DNA of 8,729 nt, taken from NCBI GenBank assembly GCA_900546385.1, contig URCT01000104.1, positions 1 to 8,729 on the forward strand. Direction: 5' to 3'. The first letter of the stretch is position 1. Every line of letters starts with the position of its first letter. The DNA comes from an uncultured Eubacteriales bacterium (GTDB lineage Bacteria; Bacillota; Clostridia; Oscillospirales; CAG-382). Made by a program: the position numbers and the translations under genes. The notes under the pieces were generated by a model. It saw only the letters and a list, made by a program, of their open reading frames with translations. It was not told the DNA's origin and did not search any database. Below are positions 1 through 6,869 of this stretch, piece by piece.

Positions 1-110
1 CAAGGGCAGAGCTTGTCGCGCCGCTGTGGAGCCTCAAGAAATTCGAGCTTCTCAATGCCATTGACCGGGAAATGACCCGGCGCGGCAGTTTTCAGGGAAT
101 GCGCACATAA
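1..110 (+). CDS. C-terminal end of an unidentified protein (partial)
   Basis: The frame whose first complete codon is at position 3 stays open for 35 codons and stops at TAA 108-110. The visible tail is basic and helical-looking and contains WSLKKFELLNAIDREMTRR. The gene begins outside the window, so length and domains cannot be judged, and I do not recognise the family from this tail. The other two forward frames are a less convincing fit because this frame has the same codon style as the downstream genes. It lies 115 nt ahead of the ABC ATPase start, and a probable promoter lies in that gap, so it is probably a separate transcription unit. No canonical terminator with a T-run follows its stop. 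Confidence 0.6.
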   Translation, partial: RAELVAPLWSLKKFELLNAIDREMTRRGSFQGMRT

Positions 111-156
111 AATCACGTTCTTTTCATACAGACGGACGGTTTATTCATGCGTGATT
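111..156. repeat. Spaced 7-bp inverted repeat upstream of the ABC operon
   Basis: AATCACG (111-117) and CGTGATT (150-156) are perfect reverse complements separated by 32 nt. The left arm begins directly after the stop codon of the upstream gene and the right arm ends 24 nt before the proposed -10 box. No T-run follows the right arm, so it is not a canonical intrinsic terminator. It could be an operator or a weak mRNA hairpin, and 7-bp repeats also arise by chance. Confidence 0.3.
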
Positions 157-177
157 CGCAAAATGCTTTCATTTATA

Positions 178-186
178 TGGTAAAAT
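178..186 (+). promoter_or_regulatory. Probable extended -10 promoter of the ABC/rarA operon
   Basis: TGG followed by TAAAAT (181-186) forms an extended -10 element 39 nt before the ATPase start at 226. The surrounding TATGGTAAAATAG (176-188) matches TACGGTAAAATAG of the strong promoter at 6474-6502 at 12 of 13 positions. No good -35 hexamer is present at 16-18 bp: the 17-bp position (158-163, GCAAAA) is poor. The extended -10 motif may compensate for this. Confidence 0.45.
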
Positions 187-214
187 AGAGTAATAACAGT
201 ATGGAAAATGATCG

Positions 215-220
215 AAAGGA
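215..220 (+). promoter_or_regulatory. Ribosome-binding site that selects the ATPase start at 226
   Basis: AAAGGA lies 5 nt before the ATG at 226. An upstream in-frame ATG at 208 has only a weak GGA nearby (203-205), and the ATG at 232 would be 11 nt from this site. The start at 226 is therefore preferred. Confidence 0.55.
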
Positions 221-225
221 ATCGA

Positions 226-1209
226 ATGTCCATGATCGAAATCAATCATCTTGTCAAAAAATACGGTCAGAACTTCGCGGTGAACGATATCAGCTTTTCG
301 GTAAACGAAGGCGAAGTGCTCGGCTTTCTCGGCCCGAACGGTGCAGGGAAGACCACGACCATGAATATCTTGACCGGCTATCTTTCGGCAACCGGCGGCA
401 GTGCCAAAATTGCCGGAATCGATATTCTCGAAAATCCCATGGAAGCCAAAAAGCATATCGGCTTCCTGCCGGAGCATCCGCCGCTGTACCAGGATATGAC
501 GGTCAAGGAATACTTAAACTTTGTCTATAACCTCAAAAAGTGTACCTTAAACCGCAAGGCGCATTTGGGCGAAATCTGCGAAGTGATTCGCATCGAGGAT
601 GTGTATAAGCGGCCGATCAGCCATCTTTCCAAAGGCTATCGCCAGCGCGTCGGCATCGCCCAGGCACTCATCGGCAACCCCGATGTGCTTATTTTCGACG
701 AGCCGACCGTCGGCCTTGACCCGAAGCAGATCATCGAGATCCGCAATCTGATTACCGGACTTGGCAAAAAGCATACCATCATCCTCAGCTCTCATATCTT
801 GCCGGAGGTGCAGTCGGTCTGCGGACGGATTGTCATCATCAACAAAGGCAAGATTGTCGCCGACGCGAAAACGGATGAATTAGACGTTCTGACCGGTTCG
901 CGCAAGCTTGTGGCAAAAATCACCGGAAAACCGCAGGAGACCGTGAATCTTCTTTCTTCGATTCCGGGCGTTACGGCGTGTGAACAGCTTCCCGAGCGCG
1001 ACGGCGATGCGTATGCGTTTCTACTCGAATCGCAGAACGATGTGGATATCCGCAAAATGCTCTTTACCAAAGTCGCTTCAAACGGCCGGTTTTTGGTCGG
1101 CCTTGAGCCGGTCGGCGCCAATTTGGAGGACGTTTTTATCACGCTTACCGGTGCTCCGTCCGATACGGCAACCGATTCGCAGCTTACCGAAGGAGGCAAA
1201 ACAGAATGA
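226..1209 (+). CDS. ABC transporter ATP-binding protein (GldA/CcmA-type)
   Basis: Cytoplasmic ATPase subunit that should power the adjacent permease. Numbered from the ATG at 226 (327 residues), it shows Walker A GPNGAGKTT at 36-44, a Q-loop region reading LPEHPPLY with Glu in place of the usual Gln (about 81-88), signature LSKGYRQRVG at 134-143, Walker B with DEPTVGLDP ending near 166, and the switch His in SSHIL near 190. A C-terminal extension of about 100 residues, ending in LEDVFITLTG, is typical of ABC-2 drug/polysaccharide/gliding-type ATPases. The LPEHPPLY and LSKGY variants recur in this subfamily and do not imply inactivity. The AAAGGA site before 226 favours that start over ATG 208. 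Its stop overlaps the permease start by 4 nt, which implies translational coupling. The substrate cannot be read from the sequence. Confidence 0.93.
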   Translation: MSMIEINHLVKKYGQNFAVNDISFSVNEGEVLGFLGPNGAGKTTTMNILTGYLSATGGSAKIAGIDILENPMEAKKHIGFLPEHPPLYQDMTVKEYLNFVYNLKKCTLNRKAHLGEICEVIRIEDVYKRPISHLSKGYRQRVGIAQALIGNPDVLIFDEPTVGLDPKQIIEIRNLITGLGKKHTIILSSHILPEVQSVCGRIVIINKGKIVADAKTDELDVLTGSRKLVAKITGKPQETVNLLSSIPGVTACEQLPERDGDAYAFLLESQNDVDIRKMLFTKVASNGRFLVGLEPVGANLEDVFITLTGAPSDTATDSQLTEGGKTE

Positions 1210-1937
1210 ATGCCATCTATAAACGCGAGATGCTTGCGTATTTCACAACCCCGTCCGGCTATGTTTTCTCAGCCATCTTCTTTGCCTTGTCGGGCATTCT
1301 GTTTTCCATTTCCACGTTCGGAATGCAGTCCGCTTCCACGCGCATCTATTTTATCACCATGTTGGTTTCGTTTTGCGTGCTGATTCCGCTGCTCACCATG
1401 AAGCTTCTCAGCGAAGAGCGCAAAAGCAAAACCGAGCAGATCATTTTAACCTCGCCGGTCAGCTTGATGGGCATGATTTCGGCCAAATTTTTTGCGGCGT
1501 ATACCATGTTTGCCGGAACCCTCATCCTTTCCTGTGCACTCAATATCACGGCTCTTTACAAGCTTACGCAGAACCAAAAAGACGTCATCGATAAGCTTAG
1601 CCTTCCGACCGTTTTCGGTAGTATCATCGGCATTTTGCTCATCGGCGGCGTGTTCATTGCCATCGGCTTGTTTTTGTCGGCATTAACCGAAACGCAGATC
1701 GTGGCGGCCGTGTCGTCCATCGGCGTGTTCGTGCTGATTTTCTTATTCAGCCTGCTTCCTGGCTATATCGGCAACGGTGCTATCCGCACGGTCATCAAAT
1801 GGTTTTCCGTGTTCGACCGGTATTATCCGTTTACCACCGGCGTGTTTGATATTACAGCCATCGTGTATTATTTCAGCCTGACGGTCGTATTTTTGTTTTT
1901 AACCATTCGCATTTATGAAAAGAGAAGGTGGGCATAA
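1206..1937 (+). CDS. ABC-2 type permease (GldF-like membrane subunit)
   Basis: Integral membrane subunit of the ABC system, 243 residues with about six hydrophobic segments (near 18-36, 47-65, 91-115, 134-158, 167-186 and 216-235). Between segments 2 and 3 it carries LLSEERKSKTEQIILTSPVS, the cytoplasmic loop typical of ABC-2 permeases of the GldF/NosY kind (compare the general pattern E-R-x-x-x-T-x-E-x-x-L-x-x-P-V). The N-terminal KREMLAYFTTPSGYVF also fits that group. AGGAGG at 1191-1196 lies 9 nt before the ATG, and the start overlaps the ATPase stop as ATGA. Length and topology are normal for a GldF-type half. The close coupling with the ATPase and the GldG-like gene supports a single complex, but the transported substrate is unknown. 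Confidence 0.9.
   Translation: MNAIYKREMLAYFTTPSGYVFSAIFFALSGILFSISTFGMQSASTRIYFITMLVSFCVLIPLLTMKLLSEERKSKTEQIILTSPVSLMGMISAKFFAAYTMFAGTLILSCALNITALYKLTQNQKDVIDKLSLPTVFGSIIGILLIGGVFIAIGLFLSALTETQIVAAVSSIGVFVLIFLFSLLPGYIGNGAIRTVIKWFSVFDRYYPFTTGVFDITAIVYYFSLTVVFLFLTIRIYEKRRWA
1923..1931 (+). promoter_or_regulatory. Ribosome-binding site that favours the GTG start at 1940
   Basis: AGAAGGTGG lies 8 nt before GTG 1940. The longer reading of the downstream gene would begin at GTG 1928, inside this site and with no comparable site of its own. The site sits within the last codons of the permease gene. Confidence 0.5.
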
Positions 1938-1939
1938 CC

Positions 1940-3472
1940 GTGCGTCAAGAAAGTAATAAAACCGAAAAAAACATACAGACCGATAAACCCAAAACGGGCA
2001 AAAAATCGGTATTTTCCTCCAAACGGTTCAAATACGGCTCGGTCGCCGTGATCTTTACCGTTGTTTTCGTGGCCTTTATCATTTTGCTCAATGCCGTGTT
2101 TACGGCAGTCGCCGATTATAACGGCGGCTTTTATCTCGACCTTACCGGCGAAAAGATCTATAATCTGTCCGAATCCACCGTAAATGTCTTAGACAGCTTA
2201 AACCGCAAGGTCGAAATCATCTTTTGCGTGTCGGAGGACCGCGTCAGTGATTCGGAGGAGTTATCCTATGTCAAGCGGCTTGCCGAAAAATACCGCTCCG
2301 CCAGCGACCGGATTTCCCTTGTGTACCGTGACGTCGTGAAAGACCCGGTCTACTTCAATCAGTTCAAAAAGACCTCGGCCGACACCATTTCGCAGACCTC
2401 CGTCATCATCAATTGCCCGGAAACCAAGCGTTATACCGTGTATCCGCTTGTGCGCTTTTTCAAGCTTTCCTCCGAAACGCGAAGCATCTTTGCGTATGAC
2501 GGCGAAAACAAGCTCACCGGTGCCATCATGCAGACCGCCATCGGCGAACCGCAGAAAGCCGGCTTTATCACCGGTCACGGCGAAGAAAAGCGCAGCTCGG
2601 TGGAAACGCTGTTACGCGAACAGGGCTATGAGGTGAGCGATGTCGATTTGAAAGCGGTCACCGAGGAACAGCTTGCATCGTATAACCTTCTCATCATCAG
2701 CAATCCGAAGTACGATTATACCGGCATCGCCGCCGCCAAAGAGGGACGCGTCAACGAGATCGGCTTGTTAAATGCGTACCTGACCAAAAACTACGGCAAC
2801 CTGATGGTCTTTATCAGTCCCGAAACGCCGCAGTTAACCGAGCTTTCCAGCTTTTTGGCGGACGACTGGGGCATAAGCTTTGTGTCGGGCGATATCGCCG
2901 TGGAAGGTGAGTCGCAGGCGTTGGAGGCAAATGGCGTGTATTTCCTCGGAACGCCGTCGAGCGAGGATTCCTACGGTAAAACCATCCATGCGTCTGTCAC
3001 CGAAACCGGTGGTCAGGCTGTGTTTGGCAATGCTACGCCGTTAAGCCTCACCTTTACCGAAAAGGGCGAAAAAAATGTTTCGGTGGTGTATGGGACTTCA
3101 TCATCGTCCGGCCTCCTGCATGAGGGCACGATTGCGGCGGAAGGGAATATGCCGATTATGACACTGTCAGTGTACTCCAAAATCTATGACAGCAATGAAT
3201 ACCGTGCCAACGTCCTTGTGTGCGGCTCGGCGGATTTCATGAATTATGTTTCCGAGCAGTCCTTTGCCAATGCCGATATTCTCAAGAGCACCTTTGCCGT
3301 GATGGGCAATACCAACGTTGTCACCGGCATTCGGTATAAGGTGGTGGAGGATACTGCCATCACGGTCACCCAAGAGAATTTCAAAAATTATGCGGTCTTG
3401 CTCTCCGTGCTTGTGCCGCTTGTCATTGCCGCACTCGGAACCGCTATGTATATTAAGAGGAAAAAAGCCTGA
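1940..3472 (+). CDS. GldG-like ABC auxiliary protein, double membrane anchor
   Basis: Accessory subunit of the GldA/GldF-type ABC system. Numbered from GTG 1940 (510 residues), it has a short basic cytoplasmic N-terminus, a transmembrane helix at about 34-57, then the family-typical stretch FYLDLTGEKIYNLSESTV, a conserved YDGENKLTGAI near 186-196, and a TGHGE motif near 211-215. A long extracytoplasmic region follows, and a C-terminal helix at about 485-505 ends in a KRKK basic tail. In the GldG family the extracytoplasmic part resembles a catalytically unproven alpha/beta domain, so its molecular role is unknown. GldG was named for Bacteroidota gliding motility, but nothing here suggests gliding. 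A start at GTG 1928 would add four residues and is possible. The gene begins 2 nt after the permease stop, and its TGA overlaps the next ATG by one base. Confidence 0.88.
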   Translation: MRQESNKTEKNIQTDKPKTGKKSVFSSKRFKYGSVAVIFTVVFVAFIILLNAVFTAVADYNGGFYLDLTGEKIYNLSESTVNVLDSLNRKVEIIFCVSEDRVSDSEELSYVKRLAEKYRSASDRISLVYRDVVKDPVYFNQFKKTSADTISQTSVIINCPETKRYTVYPLVRFFKLSSETRSIFAYDGENKLTGAIMQTAIGEPQKAGFITGHGEEKRSSVETLLREQGYEVSDVDLKAVTEEQLASYNLLIISNPKYDYTGIAAAKEGRVNEIGLLNAYLTKNYGNLMVFISPETPQLTELSSFLADDWGISFVSGDIAVEGESQALEANGVYFLGTPSSEDSYGKTIHASVTETGGQAVFGNATPLSLTFTEKGEKNVSVVYGTSSSSGLLHEGTIAAEGNMPIMTLSVYSKIYDSNEYRANVLVCGSADFMNYVSEQSFANADILKSTFAVMGNTNVVTGIRYKVVEDTAITVTQENFKNYAVLLSVLVPLVIAALGTAMYIKRKKA

Positions 3473-5082
3473 TGAATACAAAATCTCCGTCCAATGAGAA
3501 GAAAAATCTCTTATCAAAGCAAAAGCTTCTCATCCTTGTTCTCGGCGTTTGCGTTGTCCTTCTTGCCGGAGCGTATCTTGCCGTAAGCCTGTTAAAGGGC
3601 ACAAAGACGCTCGAACTGCCGTTATACGACGCCGACGGCGACCGGGTGGAATATACCTATTCCGCCAAAAGCGGCAACCGCGTGACGGTTCTCGAAAACG
3701 ACGGCGAAACTCTGAAGCTTTCGGCAGACAGCGAAATCACCTATCAAGCGCGTCCGTTGATTTTTCCGGAAATTCCGCAGGATAACCTGAACAGCGTTTC
3801 TGTGACCAATGCCTCCGGCACGTATACGCTTCAAAAGGACTCGACCGGCGCATTCGTGTTTGTCGGCAACGAGATGTTGCTGTATGACGAGCAATCGCTT
3901 TCGAACTTAAAATTGCAGGCACGCTATATGCTGTCCGACGAAAAGCTTGAGGGAAGCTACGAAACCGAGGCCTCACTTGCCGCTTTCGGCCTTGACGAAG
4001 CCTCCGCGCCGATCCGCGTCACCGTGACCGATACCGACGGCGCAAGCCACACCGTTTTGTTCGGCAGTGCTTTGGTCACCGGCTCTGCCTATTATGCCAA
4101 GGACGTTTCCAAACCGTTTGTCTACGTGGTGGATTCCTCGACCTCCGTTTTTGCCGACGATCAAAAAAGCTTCTTCAAGCCGGTGCTTGCACCGACGCTC
4201 ACGCAGAGTGAATATCAGTATATGGAATCGTTTTCCATCCGCAAAAACGGCGAACCGTTCTTGTCAAGTGCCATCGTGCCGGAAGAACAGCGTACCGATA
4301 CCGGCGATACCGACCTGCATAAAATCACGTATCCGGCCGGCTATTCGGCTTCCTTGAATTACTACTATGAAGCTTTGGCAAGCCTTGCCACGCTTTCGGG
4401 CAGCAAGGTCGTTGAAACAAACGTCTACTCCTCGGGCGAAGAAAACGCTGCTGCTTTGTTTGATAAATACGGTCTTACCGTTTCCACCAACGACGTGAGC
4501 TATGCGGTCGGCGAAAAGTCGTATCGCTTCTTGACCGGCACGCGCTTTACCGATGCCGACGGCAAAATCTGCTACTATGCCTATTCGCCGTATATGGACG
4601 ATATCGTGATTCTGCCGCTTGAAAACGCACCGTTTCTCGAATATGAGCTTCTTGACTTTATCGACGGCGGCATTTTCCAAATCAATATCAAGGATGTGAC
4701 CGAGCTTAGCGCTTCCGTGCCGGGCATATCCTGCCATTTTGTCCTCGAAGGGGAAGGCCAGAATTTGAAAGTGACCGAAACTGCGAGCGGCAAAACCATC
4801 GATACCGCATCGTTCCGTCAGTTCTATATTTCGCTGCTGTCGGCGCGCATTGAAGGCTATGCCACAAGTGCCGATGTAACCGGAAACACGGAATTTTCGT
4901 TTGAAGTTACCACAAAATACGGCGAAAAAGCCACCTATGCGTTCGATATCATTTCCACCACACGCGCCCTTATCACGCTTGACGGAAGTGCCGAATTCTA
5001 TACCAACCGTTCGTATGTCACCAAAGCCGCCGAACGCTTGGTCATGCTCGCAAACGGTGAAACCATCGCGGCGGATTACTAA
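3472..5082 (+). CDS. Membrane-anchored DUF4340 protein of the ABC operon
   Basis: A 536-residue protein with a basic N-terminus, one signal-anchor helix at about 19-41, and a large extracytoplasmic remainder rich in beta-strand-like, Thr/Ser/Asp-containing sequence. Its size, architecture and position directly behind a GldG-like gene match the DUF4340 family, whose function is not established. Its stretches rich in VTNASGTYTLQKD, VTVTDTDGASHTVLFG and YAKDVSKPFVYVVDSS have the repeated strand-turn pattern of DUF4340 domains, and a second similar unit seems to occupy the C-terminal half. No enzyme motif is apparent. AGAGG at 3456-3460 precedes the ATG by 11 nt, and the TGATG overlap with the upstream stop suggests coupled translation. 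It probably works with the ABC complex at the outer face of the membrane; this is inferred from linkage only. Confidence 0.82.
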   Translation: MNTKSPSNEKKNLLSKQKLLILVLGVCVVLLAGAYLAVSLLKGTKTLELPLYDADGDRVEYTYSAKSGNRVTVLENDGETLKLSADSEITYQARPLIFPEIPQDNLNSVSVTNASGTYTLQKDSTGAFVFVGNEMLLYDEQSLSNLKLQARYMLSDEKLEGSYETEASLAAFGLDEASAPIRVTVTDTDGASHTVLFGSALVTGSAYYAKDVSKPFVYVVDSSTSVFADDQKSFFKPVLAPTLTQSEYQYMESFSIRKNGEPFLSSAIVPEEQRTDTGDTDLHKITYPAGYSASLNYYYEALASLATLSGSKVVETNVYSSGEENAAALFDKYGLTVSTNDVSYAVGEKSYRFLTGTRFTDADGKICYYAYSPYMDDIVILPLENAPFLEYELLDFIDGGIFQINIKDVTELSASVPGISCHFVLEGEGQNLKVTETASGKTIDTASFRQFYISLLSARIEGYATSADVTGNTEFSFEVTTKYGEKATYAFDIISTTRALITLDGSAEFYTNRSYVTKAAERLVMLANGETIAADY

Positions 5083-5130
5083 GCGGCAATCGAGAAAACG
5101 GCGGAACACAGCCGTGACGGGAGACAGAAC

Positions 5131-6435
5131 ATGACATCACCTCTTGCGGATAAGATCCGCCCCAAACGCTTGGAGGACGTGGTCGGTCAGCCGCATCTTC
5201 TCGGCAAGAACTGCTTGCTTTCCCGGGCAATCGCGTCGGGAAGAATCCCGAATATGATTTTCTACGGTCCGTCCGGCACCGGAAAAACGACCGTCGCCAA
5301 TATTGTGGCAAACGGCGCCGGTATGACGCTTCGCAAGATCAATGCCACAAGCGCGTCGCTTTCCGATATCCATGCCGTTCTCGACCAAACCGGTTCGGTG
5401 TTCGGCTCGGATGGGATTTTGCTGTATATCGACGAAATCCAGTATTTCAATAAAAAACAACAGCAGAGCTTATTGGAATTCATCGAGGACGGGCGTATCA
5501 CGCTCATCGGTTCGACCACCGATAACCCGTATTTTTCGGTGTATCCTGCCGTGCTTTCACGCTGCTCGGTGTTTGAGTTCAAACCGGTTGCCGCTTCCGA
5601 GGTAAAGCGTGCGCTGACGCGTGCCTATCGGATTCTCTGCGAAGAAGACGGAAAAGAGCTTGCACCAAACACACCGCTACCGGAAAACGTGGATCAAACG
5701 CTTTCCTATATCGCTTCCGCTTCGTGCGGCGATGTGCGGCGTGCGCTCGGTGCGTTGGAGTTATGCTACGGCGCACAGGGACAAAACATGGACGAATCGC
5801 TTGCCGCGCAAAGCATTTCGGCGTATACCTTAAAAATGGATAGGGACGGCAACGAACATTACGACTTGATGTCGGCGTTTCAAAAATCCATCCGCGGCTC
5901 GGATCCGGACGCAGCCATCTTTTATCTTGCCAAAATGCTTGAAGCCGGCGACCTGCTTTCGCCGATCCGACGGCTGCTTGTCATCGCGTCGGAGGATATC
6001 GGGCTTGCATACCCCATGGCGGCGGTGATTGTCAAAGCGTGCTGTGACAATGCCTTGCAGTTGGGGCTTCCCGAAGCAAGACTGCCGCTTGCCGAAGCGG
6101 TCGTGTTTCTTGCCACCTTGCCCAAATCAAATTCCGCGTACAACGCGTATGCGGCTGCCGCTGCCGACATCCACGCGGCGCGCGGCATGAATATGCCCGA
6201 TTATATCCGCGATTCCAACCAACCGTCGGCGGATAAAAACCGCGCTTATGTGTATCCGCACGATTGTCCCAACCATTGGACAGCGCAAACCTATCTGCCC
6301 GAGGATATCAAGAATCGGGTGTATTACCGGTTCGGCGATAATAAGACCGAGCGCGCGTCCAAGGAATATTGGGAAAAAGTCAAAAACTGTCGGCTTATGT
6401 CGGAAACCGACGAAAAAAGGAAGAACGACGGTTAA
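5131..6435 (+). CDS. rarA: Replication-associated recombination protein A (RarA/MgsA), AAA+ ATPase
   Basis: Cytoplasmic AAA+ ATPase of the RarA/MgsA/WRNIP1 family, which is known to act at stalled replication forks and to bind SSB and DNA. The 434-residue length is normal. It opens with PLADKIRPKRLEDVVGQPHL, the family N-terminus. Walker A GPSGTGKTT is at 46-54, Walker B IDEIQYFNKKQQQ begins near 100, sensor 1 GSTTDNPYFS near 127-136, an arginine-finger SRC at 143-145, and a sensor 2 region GDVRRALGALE at 200-210. The C-terminal tetramerisation and clamp-loader-like part includes HYDLMSAFQKSIRGSDPDA (243-261), ASEDIGLAYP and LPKSNSAYNAY (330-340). GGGAG at 5119-5123 lies 7 nt before the ATG. 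It follows the DUF4340 gene by 48 nt with no visible terminator or promoter, so it may be transcribed with the ABC genes. All key motifs are intact. Confidence 0.96.
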   Translation: MTSPLADKIRPKRLEDVVGQPHLLGKNCLLSRAIASGRIPNMIFYGPSGTGKTTVANIVANGAGMTLRKINATSASLSDIHAVLDQTGSVFGSDGILLYIDEIQYFNKKQQQSLLEFIEDGRITLIGSTTDNPYFSVYPAVLSRCSVFEFKPVAASEVKRALTRAYRILCEEDGKELAPNTPLPENVDQTLSYIASASCGDVRRALGALELCYGAQGQNMDESLAAQSISAYTLKMDRDGNEHYDLMSAFQKSIRGSDPDAAIFYLAKMLEAGDLLSPIRRLLVIASEDIGLAYPMAAVIVKACCDNALQLGLPEARLPLAEAVVFLATLPKSNSAYNAYAAAAADIHAARGMNMPDYIRDSNQPSADKNRAYVYPHDCPNHWTAQTYLPEDIKNRVYYRFGDNKTERASKEYWEKVKNCRLMSETDEKRKNDG

Positions 6436-6473
6436 TATGTCGAATAAATCTGTACGGATTTTGTAGAAGATAC

Positions 6474-6502
6474 TTGACAGAATCGAAAAAATACGGTAAA
6501 AT
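6474..6502 (+). promoter_or_regulatory. Strong housekeeping-type promoter before the DUF1292 gene
   Basis: A perfect TTGACA (6474-6479), a 17-bp spacer and TAAAAT (6497-6502) give a near-consensus sigma-A promoter 29 nt before the ATG at 6532. Transcription would start near 6509. It may also drive the structured region at 6870-7138, because I see no terminator between the DUF1292 stop and that region. Confidence 0.88.
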
Positions 6503-6531
6503 AGGTGTATCATAGATTGGAGTGAATACAA

Positions 6532-6855
6532 ATGGCAGAAGAAACGTTTGACTTTGAAGAAGAAGTTTTTACTCTTACGGACGAAGAAGGCAATGAAAGC
6601 GATTTCGAGTTTATCGGCAAAATTGAGCTTGGCGATAATACCTATGTGGCTTTAGTTCCGGTAGACGGCGATGAAGAAGAATATGTTATTTTGAAGGTCG
6701 ATACGGACGAAAACGGCGAAGAATATCTCAGCACCATTGAGGATGATGAGGAATTCGATAAGGCGGCCGACGCTTTTGAAGATGAGTTTATGTCGGAAAT
6801 CGACTATGATGCCGAGGCTGACGAAACCGAAAAATCGGACGATACGAATAAATAA
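6532..6855 (+). CDS. DUF1292 family small acidic protein
   Basis: A 107-residue, strongly acidic cytoplasmic protein with no signal peptide or membrane segment. The core FTLTDEEGNESDFEFIGKI, continuing through YVALVPVDGDEEEYVILKV, matches the DUF1292 (YrzB-like) pattern: a strand with a DEEG turn, then a Y-V-x-L-x-P strand and an acidic turn before the last strand. The function of DUF1292 is not known. Residues after about 75 are mostly Asp and Glu with little predicted structure, ending in a polar KSDDTNK tail. GGAG at 6519-6522 lies 9 nt before the ATG. It has its own strong promoter and no terminator immediately after its TAA, so its mRNA probably runs on into the structured RNA region. 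DUF1292 genes often sit in other clostridial housekeeping contexts, and the link to rarA here may be positional only. Confidence 0.85.
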   Translation: MAEETFDFEEEVFTLTDEEGNESDFEFIGKIELGDNTYVALVPVDGDEEEYVILKVDTDENGEEYLSTIEDDEEFDKAADAFEDEFMSEIDYDAEADETEKSDDTNK

Positions 6856-6869
6856 ACGGTCTTTCGCAA

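Noticed and set aside
226..1209. Degenerate or inactive ABC ATPase because of LSKGY and a Glu in the Q-loop
   Set aside because: These changes are common in GldA/CcmA-type ATPases. Walker A, Walker B and the switch His are intact.
4264..5109. A 281-codon open frame on the minus strand opposite the DUF4340 gene
   Set aside because: It lies entirely against a well-supported gene with coupled start and ribosome-binding site. Its product is rich in Arg, Gly, Phe and Ile with no family pattern, as expected for the complement of a biased coding frame.
6446..6461. Possible rarA terminator (AAATC, 6-nt loop, GATTT)
   Set aside because: The stem is only 5 bp and AT-rich and lacks a proper T-run, so it is not credible as an intrinsic terminator.
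6437..6466. Nine-codon open frame directly after the rarA stop
   Set aside because: It is too short to support, has no convincing ribosome-binding site and lies just upstream of the DUF1292 promoter.
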